Source: Intrasporangium_A sp039812505
GTDB lineage: Bacteria; Actinomycetota; Actinomycetes; Actinomycetales; Dermatophilaceae
DNA length: 64,000 nt
NCBI RefSeq assembly: GCF_039812505.1
Contig: NZ_JBDIAQ010000006.1
Location: 1-64,000, forward strand
Reading direction: 5' to 3'
This document shows, in pieces, positions 7,875-16,642 of the stretch (its first letter is position 1; each line of letters opens with the position of its first letter). The position numbers and the translations under genes were made by a program. The notes under the pieces were generated by a model. It was not told the origin of the DNA, searched no databases, and saw only the letters and a program-made list of their open reading frames with translations.

Positions 7875-9005
7875 ATGACACTCCCACGTCCCGAAGTCGA
7901 CCCGGACGGCCTGCTCGAGTACTCGGTCGTGTTCACCGACCGCTCGCTGAACCACATGTCGCAGCGGTTCGTGCGCGCCATGCAGGACCTGGTCGAGGTG
8001 CTGGGCACGACCTACCACGCCCGCACCGTCGCGGTCGTGCCGGGCGGGGGCAGCTATGCGATGGAGGCTGTCGCCCGTCAGCTCGCGACCGGCCGGCGGT
8101 GCCTGGTCGTGCGCAACGGGCTGTTCTCGTACCGCTGGTCCCAGATCCTCGCGGCCGGCGCGATCAGCGACGAGGTCACCGTGTGCGCGGCCCGGCCGCT
8201 CGACGGGTCCGTCCACGCGCAGTGGCGGCCTGCGCCGGTCGACGAGGTGGTCGCGGCGATTCGCGCCGGGCGGCCCGAGGTCGTCTTCGCCCCGCATGTC
8301 GAGACGGCCGGCGGCATCCTGCTGCCGGACGACTACATCCGGTCGGTTGCCGCGGCCACGCAGGAGGTGGGTGGCACTTTCGTGCTGGACTGCATCGCCT
8401 CCGGCGCGCTGTGGGTCGACCTGGCCGACCTCGGCGTCGACGTGCTGCTCAGCGCACCCCAGAAGGGCGGGAGCGGGACCCCCTGCGCCGGCTACGTCAT
8501 GCTCGGCGAGGCCGGTCGGGCGACGGTCGAGGCGACGACCTCGACCAGCTTCGCGGTCGACCTGAAGAAGTGGCTCGCCATCACCGAGGCCTACCGGCGG
8601 GGGGAGAGCCCGTACCACGCGACGCTGCCGACGGACTCCCTCGCGCACAACGCCGCCGTCATGCTCGAGACCCGCGACCTCGGCCCGGAGCGGCTCCGGG
8701 CCGCGCAGGTCGAGCTGGGGACGAGGGTCCGGGCCCTGCTCGCCGAGCGTGGGTTCGCGTCGGTCGCCGCCGACGGGTTCGCTGCTCCCAGCGTCGTGGT
8801 GGTCCACACGGACGACCCGGAGATCCGCAGCGGGGCCAGGTTCAAGGGGGTCGGCCTGCAGGTCGCGGCCGGCGTGCCGCTGATGTGCGGCGAGCCCGAC
8901 GGCTTCTCGACCTTCCGGGTCGGCCTGTTCGGCCTGGACAAGCTGACCGACGTCGACGGCACGGTCGCCCGGCTGCGCGACGCCCTGGACCGGCTCGCCG
9001 GCTAG
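7875..9005 (+). CDS. class V PLP-dependent aminotransferase
   Basis: 376 residues, fold type I, similar to alanine-glyoxylate/serine-pyruvate aminotransferases. The phosphate-binding turn is PGGGSYAMEA (57-66), the cofactor-pairing Asp is D172 in FVLDCIASG, and the Schiff-base lysine is K197 in SAPQKGGSG. The C-terminal small domain ends FRVGLFGLDKL. An upstream in-frame ATG at 7761 exists, but family alignment starts after 7875. Divergent from the amino-acid uptake and dehydrogenase operon, it may act on the same amino acids or on the oxo acids produced. Substrate not assignable. Confidence 0.85.
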   Translation: MTLPRPEVDPDGLLEYSVVFTDRSLNHMSQRFVRAMQDLVEVLGTTYHARTVAVVPGGGSYAMEAVARQLATGRRCLVVRNGLFSYRWSQILAAGAISDEVTVCAARPLDGSVHAQWRPAPVDEVVAAIRAGRPEVVFAPHVETAGGILLPDDYIRSVAAATQEVGGTFVLDCIASGALWVDLADLGVDVLLSAPQKGGSGTPCAGYVMLGEAGRATVEATTSTSFAVDLKKWLAITEAYRRGESPYHATLPTDSLAHNAAVMLETRDLGPERLRAAQVELGTRVRALLAERGFASVAADGFAAPSVVVVHTDDPEIRSGARFKGVGLQVAAGVPLMCGEPDGFSTFRVGLFGLDKLTDVDGTVARLRDALDRLAG

Positions 9006-9047
9006 GCCTCGGCCAGCCGGACCGGGTGTGCGCCGACGACCGCACGC

Positions 9048-10886
9048 TCACGAGACCGTCTCGGCGGCGGCCGGCACGCCTTGGGCCACCTGGCGCCCGC
9101 CGTCGAGGTCCGGCTCGGACCGCAGCTCGACCGACGAGCCCGGGCGCTCGAGCTCGAGCACCACGACCTCGTTGTCCCCGGGGCGCCAGAGCGGTGCGGG
9201 CGCGTAGAGCGTCACCTGCGGACCGACCTGCCAGTACCGGCCGAGCAGGAACCCGTTGAGCCAGACGAAGCCCTTGCCCCAGCCGGGCAGGGCGAGGAAC
9301 CCGTCGGCCGGGTCCTCGTCGAGCCGCAGCGAGGTCCGTCCGAACACCGGGCCCGCCGCGCCGGGCGCGCTGCCGAAGCGCAGCCGCCCGGTCAGGCCGG
9401 CCGCGTCGAGCCGCAGCGCCGTGCTCTCCCAGCCGTGCACGAAGCGGCGCCCCAGCCGGACCGCGGCCAGCCCCTTGCGCTCGCCGATCGCCTGGGCGAA
9501 GTTGATCCGCCCCTGGTTCTCCACGACGATCGCGAGGTCCGAGCGCCGCCCGTCTCCCGGCGTGGTCAGCGCGATCTCGGCAGCGGGGTCGTTGCGGTCG
9601 GCCACCCCGGCCACGGCCCCGTCGACCAGCACTGTGGCCCGGTCGGCCAGACCCTCCAGGACGAGCGGCGGCGGGTCGGGCGGCAGCAGGACCGAGCCGC
9701 GGTAGAGGACCAGCCCGTGGTCCTGCCCCAGCTCCTCCATGACCAGCGGCAACGGTGCGCGACGCGGCGGGTCGAACACGTCGAGGCAGTCCAGCAGCGC
9801 GACCCACTCGCCGACCTCGGCCTGCCGGGCAGCCAGCCGCGGCGGGAGCGCGGGTGGCTCGGGCAGGGGGTGGGCGGCATACCGCTCCAGGATCTGCCGG
9901 TAGGCGTGGAACTTGGCGGTGAGCTCGCCCGCCTCGCCCACCGGCGCGTCGTAGTCGTAGCTGGTCACCGTGGGCTGCAGGCGGCCCGCCTCGAGGTTGG
10001 CGCCGTTCCAGAGCCCGAAGTTCGTCCCGCCGTGGGCCATGTAGAGGTTGACGCTGGCGCCGCGCGTGAGGATGTCGTCGAGCACCCCGGCGGCGTCGGC
10101 GGCCGCGCGCACGTGGTGCGGCTCGCCCCAGTGGTCGAACCAGCCGTCCCAGAACTCCATGCACATGTCCGGCCCGTCGGGCTGCACGGCGCGCAGCTCG
10201 GCGAAGGCCTCCGGCACGCGCGAGCCGAAGTTGACGGTGGCGTGCACCCCGGGGATGGTGCCCGAGGCGAGCAGGTCGGGCGCGGGGCCGTCCGAGGTGA
10301 GCAGCAGCACGTCGATCCCGCGGTCCACCAAGGCTGCCCGGCAGTGCTCGAGATACCCGGCGTCGTCGCCGTAGGAGCCATACTCGTTCTCCACCTGCAC
10401 GGCCACGACCGGCCCGCCCCGGGTCGCCAGCAGCGGTCGCATGACGTCGCAGACCGCGTCGAACCAGGCGACCACCGCCGCCAGGAAGCTTGGGTCGGAG
10501 GCGCGCAGCGTCGGCCCGGGCTCGGTCATCAGCCAGGCCGGGAGCCCGCCGAAGTCCCACTCGGCGCAGATGTACGGGCCCGGCCGAAGAATGACGTCCA
10601 GGCCCTGTGCGTCGGCCTCGCGGACGAACCGGGCCAGGTCGCGCCATCCGGTGAAGTCGACCTCGCCGCGCCGCCGCTCGTGCCAGTTCCAGGCGACGTA
10701 GGTCTCGACGGTGTTCAGCCCCATCGCGGCCAGCCGGGCCAGCCGGTCGCGCCACTGGTCGGGATGGACCCGGAAGTAGTGGATCGCGCCGCCGATGATC
10801 TGGTGGGGCCGCCCGTCGCGCCGGAAGGCGCCGTCCGCGACGGTGAGGGTGCGGGTTGCAGCGGGACTCGGGCCGGCCGGGTTCAT
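9048..10886 (-). CDS. glycoside hydrolase family 35 beta-galactosidase
   Basis: 612 residues. The catalytic TIM barrel holds the GH35 acid/base Glu168 in QVENEYGSYG and the nucleophile Glu244 in CMEFWDGWFDHWG, plus the early signature HYFRVHP and RPGPYICAEWDFGGLP. Two beta-sandwich domains follow (about 400-600), ending with GWGKGFVWLNGFLLGRYW. No signal peptide, so it cleaves beta-galactosides inside the cell. No sugar transporter is adjacent. ATG 10886 has GGAG upstream. The specific linkage is unknown. Confidence 0.92.
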   Translation of the reverse strand: MNPAGPSPAATRTLTVADGAFRRDGRPHQIIGGAIHYFRVHPDQWRDRLARLAAMGLNTVETYVAWNWHERRRGEVDFTGWRDLARFVREADAQGLDVILRPGPYICAEWDFGGLPAWLMTEPGPTLRASDPSFLAAVVAWFDAVCDVMRPLLATRGGPVVAVQVENEYGSYGDDAGYLEHCRAALVDRGIDVLLLTSDGPAPDLLASGTIPGVHATVNFGSRVPEAFAELRAVQPDGPDMCMEFWDGWFDHWGEPHHVRAAADAAGVLDDILTRGASVNLYMAHGGTNFGLWNGANLEAGRLQPTVTSYDYDAPVGEAGELTAKFHAYRQILERYAAHPLPEPPALPPRLAARQAEVGEWVALLDCLDVFDPPRRAPLPLVMEELGQDHGLVLYRGSVLLPPDPPPLVLEGLADRATVLVDGAVAGVADRNDPAAEIALTTPGDGRRSDLAIVVENQGRINFAQAIGERKGLAAVRLGRRFVHGWESTALRLDAAGLTGRLRFGSAPGAAGPVFGRTSLRLDEDPADGFLALPGWGKGFVWLNGFLLGRYWQVGPQVTLYAPAPLWRPGDNEVVVLELERPGSSVELRSEPDLDGGRQVAQGVPAAAETVS

Positions 10887-11018
10887 GGTGCTCCTTCGTC
10901 ACGGGCTCGGTGCCAGTTGGACGAGAACCTACCCCGAGCCGGTATGCCGCTCACCGGCCCCCGCGCGCCCGGTGCCGCCGCACGTGGTTGCGCGGGGCGC
11001 CGCTGGGTCGGGAACCGG

Positions 11019-11861
11019 TCAGGACGGGATGCGCACCCAGAGGTAGGGCGTGGTCGTGGTGACCGCACGCAGCCCGCTGCGGGCCAGGATCGGCCGGGAC
11101 ATCTCGGTGCTGTCGCTGTGCAGGTAGCGCACGCCGTGCTCGAGCGCGTGCCGGGCCCGGGCCGCCGTGAGGGCCCGGTAGATCCCCTGCCCCCGCCAGG
11201 CCGGGTCGGTGGCCCCGCCCCACAGGCCCGCGAACTGCGTGCCCGGCACGACCGACAGCCGTCCCGCGCAGACGACCCGCCCACCGGCCTCGGCCAGCCA
11301 GAGGGTCAGCCGGTCGCCGTGCGCGGCCAGGTCGGCGACCAGCTGCTGCGCGCCCGGGCCGGTGCCACCACCGAAGACGCGTTCCTGCAGCTCGCTTGCC
11401 CGGGCGGCGTCCTCGGCCAGGCCGGCGTCCTCGTCCGGGTCGGCGCCCTCGGCCAGGTCGGCGCTCGCGCCGGCCCGGCGCACGGTCACGCCCGCGGGAA
11501 GGGGGACCGGCGCCGCCAGGGCGGCGGCCGGCCCGACCATGACGGTCTCCGGCTCCTGCGCCTGCAGGCCGTGTGCCACCAAGTGGTCCGCCAGGTCGGC
11601 GGGCCGGTCGTGCCCCCGGGTCTTCCACTCGAACGAGGCGACCGCGGTGGTGTCCCGGAAGTGGGCGACGGCCTGTCGGACCAGCCCGTCGAGGCCCGCC
11701 CCCGCCGCGCCGGCCAGGTCCCGGTACGTCACGAAGCCCCGGGTCCGATGCTCGAAGGTCGCGCACCAGAGCGGCCCGATCCGGATCACTTCGGCGGCGT
11801 CGACCAGCTCGGCCTCGGTCCGGAGCTGGTCGTCGTAGGCCTGCAGCAGCTCGTCCGTCAC
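11019..11861 (-). CDS. GNAT-family N-acetyltransferase
   Basis: 280 residues from GTG 11861; the frame upstream is out of character. The C-terminal 150 residues form a GNAT domain with the acetyl-CoA loop WRGQGIYRALTAARA and strand VRYLHSDSTEMSRPIL. The N-terminal 120 residues are a second, degenerate GNAT-like or substrate domain. It is divergent from the NAD-binding protein gene at 11941; 7-bp arms GACCCGT and ACGGGTC face each other in the 79-base gap (11898-11904, 11922-11928). Substrate unknown. Confidence 0.82.
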   Translation of the reverse strand: MTDELLQAYDDQLRTEAELVDAAEVIRIGPLWCATFEHRTRGFVTYRDLAGAAGAGLDGLVRQAVAHFRDTTAVASFEWKTRGHDRPADLADHLVAHGLQAQEPETVMVGPAAALAAPVPLPAGVTVRRAGASADLAEGADPDEDAGLAEDAARASELQERVFGGGTGPGAQQLVADLAAHGDRLTLWLAEAGGRVVCAGRLSVVPGTQFAGLWGGATDPAWRGQGIYRALTAARARHALEHGVRYLHSDSTEMSRPILARSGLRAVTTTTPYLWVRIPS

Positions 11862-11940
11862 GCCCGGTGACGCTACCCGCGCCGGGGCTCGGCCCGCGAC
11901 CCGTTTCCGGCCGTCCGGCAGACGGGTCGAGGATGGGTGG

Positions 11941-12780
11941 ATGAGCAACCAACCGAAGCGGGTGCGCCGCGTCCTCGTCACCGGTGGGACTGGGGTGCTG
12001 GGTCGGTCCGTCGTCGCCGCGCTCCAGCGGTCCGCCGTCGAGGTGCGGGTGCTGAGCCGGGGCATCCGTCCGGTCACGGGCCTGTCGAACGTCGAGCTCG
12101 TCACCGGTGACGTCCGCAAGGGGGAGGGCCTGGAGACGGCGCTTCGGGACGTCGACGTCGTGGTGCACTGCACCCAGCCGGTCGACGCGGTCATCGAGCG
12201 GGCCCTGCGGGCCGACCGGCCGCACGTCGTCTACATCTCGATCGTCGGCGTCGACTCGATCCCGTTCGGCTTCTACCCGACCAAGCTCGCCGACGAGCGG
12301 CACCTGGCCGCCTCGGGCCTGCCCTGGTCGGTGCTGCGCGCCACGCAGTTCCACGACCTCGTCGCCGCGCTGCTGCTGGGCCTGTCCGGGCCGCCGGTGA
12401 TGCTGCTGCCCAAGGGGGTCCGGATCCAGCCCGTCGAGGTCGCCGAGGTCGGCGAACGGCTCGCGGCGCTCGCGCTCGGTGCGCCGACCGGGCGGATCGA
12501 CCAGCTCGGCGGACCCGAGGTGCGCACCATGCGCAGCCTCGGCGAGGCCGTGCTCGACCGGACCCGGCGGCGCCGCCGCATCGTCGAGGTACCGGTGCCC
12601 GGCAAGGCGGGGCAGGCGTTCGCAGCGGGACACAACCTGGCCCCCGAGCATGCCGACGGCAGGACCACCTTCGAGCAGTACCTGCACCTGATTTCCGCCA
12701 CCGGGGAGCGCCCGTACGCCGGTGCCGTGCGCGCCTACCTGTCGCCCCGGCGCCTGCTGCGGGCTTTCCGCCCGCTGTAG
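11941..12780 (+). CDS. NmrA-like atypical short-chain dehydrogenase/NAD(P)-binding protein
   Basis: 279 residues. The Rossmann start RRVLVTGGTGVLGRSVVAAL carries the TGxxGxxG motif of NmrA/complex I NDUFA9-type SDRs. The sequence YISIVGVDSIPFGFYPTK retains a YxxxK-like arrangement, and SGLPWSVLRATQFHD is typical of this subgroup. Such proteins are sugar-nucleotide epimerase relatives that act as redox sensors or reductases. The C-terminus ends in a basic helix. No catalytic assignment is possible; transcription converges on the lipase gene. Confidence 0.83.
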   Translation: MSNQPKRVRRVLVTGGTGVLGRSVVAALQRSAVEVRVLSRGIRPVTGLSNVELVTGDVRKGEGLETALRDVDVVVHCTQPVDAVIERALRADRPHVVYISIVGVDSIPFGFYPTKLADERHLAASGLPWSVLRATQFHDLVAALLLGLSGPPVMLLPKGVRIQPVEVAEVGERLAALALGAPTGRIDQLGGPEVRTMRSLGEAVLDRTRRRRRIVEVPVPGKAGQAFAAGHNLAPEHADGRTTFEQYLHLISATGERPYAGAVRAYLSPRRLLRAFRPL

Positions 12781-12819
12781 TCGGGTCGCACCGGTCGGGG
12801 CGGTCAAGCTCGGGCGCAC

Positions 12820-12912
12820 GGACGACCATTGGTCCGGCTCGCCCCTGCGTCAGGGCCGGGCTCGTGCTCAGGAAGGTGCGCGTCATCCGCCGTTGTCGAC
12901 CAATGGTCGTCC
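12820..12912. promoter_or_regulatory. paired palindromes in inverted orientation between convergent genes
   Basis: GGACGACCATTGGT (12820-12833) and ACCAATGGTCGTCC (12899-12912) are perfect reverse complements, 65 bases apart. Each arm contains GACCA-W-TGGTC, which is itself palindromic. Regulator operators look like this, but the site lies between two convergent gene ends; a large RNA hairpin acting as a two-way terminator is the alternative. Confidence 0.5.
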
Positions 12913-12948
12913 GCTCGTTCGGGGATGCCCGTACATCGCGACAGGCGG

Positions 12949-13755
12949 TCAGTGTTCGGGCAGGTGCTGCCGGACGAAGCCGATGACGTCGCCCAGGACC
13001 TCGTCCCGGTTCGTCTCGTTGAAGATCTCGTGCCGGGCACCCGGGTAGGACTTCGACTCGGCGTGCGGCCCGGCCAGCGTCGCGAAGCCGGCCCGGGACG
13101 GCCCGATCGGCACCAGCGGGTCCTCCTCGCCGTGCAGCCACAGGATGGGCCCCTCGAAGGCGCCGGCCTGCTCGATCGTGTGCATGGCGCGCACCATCGC
13201 CTCGATCGTGGGCCGCTTGAACGCGCCGTGCCAGACGAGCGGGTCGGCGACATACGCCTCGCCGACGGCCGGGTCGCGGCTCAGGGTCGCGGGGTCGATC
13301 GGCACGTCCGGGATCTCGTCGGCGGCCAGCAGGCCCTCGGCCGCGGCCCAGCTGCCGAGCACCGGCCCGGACAGGACGACGGCGGCGAGACCTGCGCCGA
13401 ACCGCTGTGCGTACCGCGCCGCGATGAGTCCGCCCATGGAGTGCCCGATCAGGACGACCGGCAGGCCAGGGTGCTCCGCCCGGGCGCGACCCTCGAGCAG
13501 GTGCACGTCCTCGCACATCGGCTCGAAGTCGGCGATCAGCACGGGCTCGCCCGCACTGCGCCCGTGGCCGACGTGGTCGGGCGCGTAGACGACGGCCCCG
13601 TCGTCGACGAGCCGCTGCGCCACCTGCCCGTAGCGGCCGGAGTGCTCGCCGTAGCCGTGCACGAGCAGCACGACGTACTCGGCCCGGTCACCTGCCCAGC
13701 GTCGCGCCACGATGGTCCCGGCGTGGCCGGCGTACTCGAGATCGGTCTGCTGCAT
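12949..13755 (-). CDS. alpha/beta hydrolase, monoacylglycerol lipase-like
   Basis: 268 residues. Motifs of bacterial monoacylglycerol lipases: HGYGEHSGRYGQVAQRL for the oxyanion loop, DHVGHGRSAG, nucleophile Ser in GHSMGGLIAARYA, acid Asp in LHGEEDPLVP, and His in YPGARHEIFNE. A cap domain lies between. No signal peptide, so it likely hydrolyses monoacylglycerols or similar esters in the cytoplasm. It is divergent from the SGNH esterase gene, separated by 121 bases. Confidence 0.9.
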   Translation of the reverse strand: MQQTDLEYAGHAGTIVARRWAGDRAEYVVLLVHGYGEHSGRYGQVAQRLVDDGAVVYAPDHVGHGRSAGEPVLIADFEPMCEDVHLLEGRARAEHPGLPVVLIGHSMGGLIAARYAQRFGAGLAAVVLSGPVLGSWAAAEGLLAADEIPDVPIDPATLSRDPAVGEAYVADPLVWHGAFKRPTIEAMVRAMHTIEQAGAFEGPILWLHGEEDPLVPIGPSRAGFATLAGPHAESKSYPGARHEIFNETNRDEVLGDVIGFVRQHLPEH

Positions 13756-13876
13756 GGGCCCACCCTTGCGGGTCGCGTCCGGTCGATCAAGCCTGCGGCC
13801 CGACCGGCCGGGTCTGGCGCACCGGGCCGGGTCGGGCGCAGACTGAAGGGTCGTTGCCGAGACACCAGGAGGGGCC

Positions 13877-14815
13877 GTGGTTCGTCGTCGCAGGTTCGTT
13901 GTCAGCGCACTGGCCGCCGCGGCGGTCGTGCTCAGCGCGTTCGTCGGGGGGGCGTCGAGCGCGACGGCCTCACCCGTCGCGGCCGCAGCACCCGGCGTGG
14001 TCGGGGCGGCCGGCTGGGACAGGTCGCCGGTGGCCAGCTATGTCGCCCTCGGCGACTCCTACACCGCCGCCCCCCTGGTGCCCAAGGTCATCCCGGCCGA
14101 CGGCTGCGTCCGCTCGACGAACAACTACCCGCACCTGGTCGCGCGGACCCTGGGCATCGCCGACTTCGTCGACGCGAGCTGCAGCGGCGCGCAGACCGAG
14201 GACATGTACACCTCGCAGCTGCCGGGCGTGCCGGCACAGCTGGACGCGCTCCGACCGGACACGCAGCTGGTCACGCTGGGCATCGGCGGCAACGACTTCG
14301 GCGTCTTCGGCACGCTCGTCGGCTACTGCCCGACCCTGCGGGCCGGTGACCCGACCGGTGACCCGTGCCGCCAGGCGATGCAGCAGGGCGGGCAGGACCG
14401 GCTGCTGGCAGCCGTCGCAGTGACCCAGCAGCGCATCGTCGGCGTCGTGGACGCCATCAAGGCCCGGGCGCCGCACGCCCGGATCCTGCTCGTCGGCTAC
14501 CCGCAGATCGTCCCGACCCACGGCACCTGCCCGGCGTTGCTGCCGCTGGCCGACGGCGACTACTCCTACGGCTACGAGGTCAACCTCGCGCTCACCCAGG
14601 CACTGCAGCACGCCGCAGCCCAGACCGGGGTCGGCTACGTGGACGTGTGGCGGGCCAGCCGCGGGCACAGCATCTGCGCGACGTTCCCGTGGATCAACGG
14701 CCAGCAGACCAAGCCGCTGCGGGCCGCCGCCTACCACCCGTTCCTGGTCGAGCAGGCCGCCGTGGCCGTGCTGGTCGACGCCGCGGTGTACGTGCACGGC
14801 TGGCGCGCTGCCTGA
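13877..14815 (+). CDS. secreted SGNH/GDSL hydrolase (lipase/esterase)
   Basis: 312 residues from GTG 13877, preceded by AGGAGG at normal spacing. A basic MVRRRRF start and hydrophobic stretch to about residue 28 form a signal peptide ending ASSATAS. The mature protein has the SGNH blocks: GDSYTA (catalytic Ser61), GIGGNDFG (oxyanion Asn), and the C-terminal YHPF with catalytic His. It resembles the Streptomyces SGNH lipase group. Several Cys residues could form disulfides. Likely an extracellular esterase acting on lipids or cell-envelope esters. Confidence 0.9.
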   Translation: MVRRRRFVVSALAAAAVVLSAFVGGASSATASPVAAAAPGVVGAAGWDRSPVASYVALGDSYTAAPLVPKVIPADGCVRSTNNYPHLVARTLGIADFVDASCSGAQTEDMYTSQLPGVPAQLDALRPDTQLVTLGIGGNDFGVFGTLVGYCPTLRAGDPTGDPCRQAMQQGGQDRLLAAVAVTQQRIVGVVDAIKARAPHARILLVGYPQIVPTHGTCPALLPLADGDYSYGYEVNLALTQALQHAAAQTGVGYVDVWRASRGHSICATFPWINGQQTKPLRAAAYHPFLVEQAAVAVLVDAAVYVHGWRAA

Positions 14816-14936
14816 GCCGGGTGGCGGTCATCCTCTGCACCAAGGCCCCGGCCGGGCCGGAGGAGTGGTCGGGCGCACCCCGGCCACCCCTCCGAACGCC
14901 AGCCCACACCCGTGAGCAGGGCGGGGCGAGGGCACC

Positions 14937-16454
14937 CTACTTGATCGCGATGCTCCAGTTCCCGTCGGCCTCGATCGAGATGACGCGTGGGCCCGCGGGC
15001 CAGCGGACCGTTCCCTGGTAGGAGCCGATCTCGTTCACCAGCAGGTCCCAGTCGCCGGACCTGCCGTACGCCTCGACGATGAAGTTGCTCGAACCGTCGT
15101 GCGTGAGCCGTGCGGTGGAGGCCGAGCCGCTCCAGTTCAGGACGGTGTCGCCGTGGCCGGAGGCGGACTTGCCCGAGATCTTCGGTGCCGCCGACGTGGC
15201 CCGGATCGCGACGGTCCACGCTCCGTCCGCCTGGATCTGCAGGCTCTTGGACTCCGAGTAGTCGTCGAACAGGACCGTGCCCCGGTACGGGCCGACGGTG
15301 CTGACCAGCAGGTCCGTGTCCTCCATCTTGGAGTCGAGACCCCACACGCTGAAGTATTCCGACCCGTCGTGCGTCAAGGTCGCGATGGCCGGGTTGGTGG
15401 CGCCACCGGGCTTGCTGATGGTGATGACGTCGTCCCCGGTCCCCGAGTAGCGCATGGTCCCGCACTCCTGGGTCGCGCCGTTGTTGGACAGCACGCCCGT
15501 CCCCCCGAGGATGACGGTCTTGCCCGGGGCGAACGTGGACCGGACGGAGTAGCCGGCGCTGGGCAGGCAGGCCTGCTTCGTCAGCACCAGTGGGGCGTCG
15601 TTGACCTTCGCCGCGGGCGTGCCGCTCAGCGCGTCCGCGAAGGACAGCCCGGTCGCGAAGAACATCGCCGGGGCGCCGTCGGACCAGACCGTCCGGGCGA
15701 TCTTCGCCGAGGTCGCGTAGCGGTCGGCGCCGGACAGGCGGGTGACCGAGGCGCCCGGCAGCGCCGACCGCACGCCGGACAGGGCCGCGTCGGAGACGGC
15801 TCCGGTGCCGCCGAGCACGTAGACCCGACTCGGCTTCAGCCGCGCCAGCTCGGTCCGCGTCGTCCCGGTCAGCCGGCTCGGCTGGGTCAGCAGGAGCGGC
15901 ACGCCCTCGTGTGCCGCGGCGGCGCCGCCGGAGAGCGCGTCTGCGAAGCCGGCGCCGGAGGCCAGGAACACGGTGGACGCGCTCGACCAGCCGCGCCGTG
16001 ACACCGCCGTCGCCGTCGCGTAGCGGTCGGAGCCGCTCAGGCGGACCACGGACGTGGCGTACGAGCCCAGCTTCTGGGCCGTGGCCGAGCTGATGGCGCT
16101 CGTCCCGCCGAGCACATAGATCGTCGTGGGCCGCAGGCGGGCGAGCTCGGTCTGCACGGACTTCGGCACCCCGTCCTTGCGGACCAGCAGGACCGGTCCG
16201 CCCCGCCGGGCCGCGGCCGGACCACCCGCGAGCGCGTCGGCGTAGTCGGTGCCGGTGGCCACGAAGGCCGCCGTGACCGGCGCCGCGAACGACCGGCGCG
16301 ACACGGCGGCCGACGTCTCGTAGCGGTCGGCCCCGGCCAGCCGAGTCGTCCCGTTCGGCAACGGCGTCTCGTCGGCGTGGGCCACCGCGCCGGCGGTCGC
16401 CGTCATGGCGACCATCGCGACGGCAGCAAGCAGCGATCTGGTCCTTCGTCTCAC
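14937..16454 (-). CDS. secreted cell-wall-binding repeat 2 protein with tandem C-terminal modules
   Basis: 505 residues from GTG 16454, behind a GGGGGGA site. Signal peptide to about residue 28 (ends AVAHA). Then three cell-wall-binding repeat 2 modules of about 95 residues, each with the LxGxDRYxT pattern (RLAGADRYETSAAVS, RLSGSDRYATATAVS, RLSGADRYATSAKIA) and a VLGGT segment. The C-terminal 170 residues are two copies of another module: each has LTHDGSxxF, a D-LLV strand, a Y-x-GTV strand and ends I-x-x-DGxW-(T/S)-(V/I)-AI. It probably anchors to cell-wall anionic polymers and displays the tandem module. A CRP-like site lies about 100 bases upstream. Confidence 0.87.
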   Translation of the reverse strand: MRRRTRSLLAAVAMVAMTATAGAVAHADETPLPNGTTRLAGADRYETSAAVSRRSFAAPVTAAFVATGTDYADALAGGPAAARRGGPVLLVRKDGVPKSVQTELARLRPTTIYVLGGTSAISSATAQKLGSYATSVVRLSGSDRYATATAVSRRGWSSASTVFLASGAGFADALSGGAAAAHEGVPLLLTQPSRLTGTTRTELARLKPSRVYVLGGTGAVSDAALSGVRSALPGASVTRLSGADRYATSAKIARTVWSDGAPAMFFATGLSFADALSGTPAAKVNDAPLVLTKQACLPSAGYSVRSTFAPGKTVILGGTGVLSNNGATQECGTMRYSGTGDDVITISKPGGATNPAIATLTHDGSEYFSVWGLDSKMEDTDLLVSTVGPYRGTVLFDDYSESKSLQIQADGAWTVAIRATSAAPKISGKSASGHGDTVLNWSGSASTARLTHDGSSNFIVEAYGRSGDWDLLVNEIGSYQGTVRWPAGPRVISIEADGNWSIAIK

Positions 16455-16550
16455 CAGTGGTCCCCCCTGACGGTGTGTCGCGAGCCCCCGTGCCCGCCTA
16501 TGGCGAATCCTCGCCGTCCCGGCGGCCGCGCACCGAGGGATGTCGGAAAG

Positions 16551-16564
16551 GTGACCATTGTCAC
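16551..16564. promoter_or_regulatory. CRP/GlxR-type palindrome
   Basis: GTGA-CCATTG-TCAC matches the core of actinobacterial CRP/GlxR sites (TGTGA-N6-TCACA) with outer bases G and G. It sits 97 bases upstream of the GTG of the cell-wall-binding protein and about 80 bases downstream of the stop of the membrane fusion protein, so it most likely controls the former in response to cAMP. Inference from motif and position. Confidence 0.55.
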
Positions 16565-16642
16565 GGATGGCGCCACCGCGGACCGCGCCCTGCCGCGCCG
16601 CCGGATCGGGCGTCCGGCCGTTGCCCGCGCGAGTGCGCCGGC

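Noticed and set aside
9081..11870. 929-aa plus-strand open frame opposite GH35 and the acetyltransferase
   Set aside because: Shadow of the minus-strand genes, whose catalytic motifs are intact; composition is unstructured.
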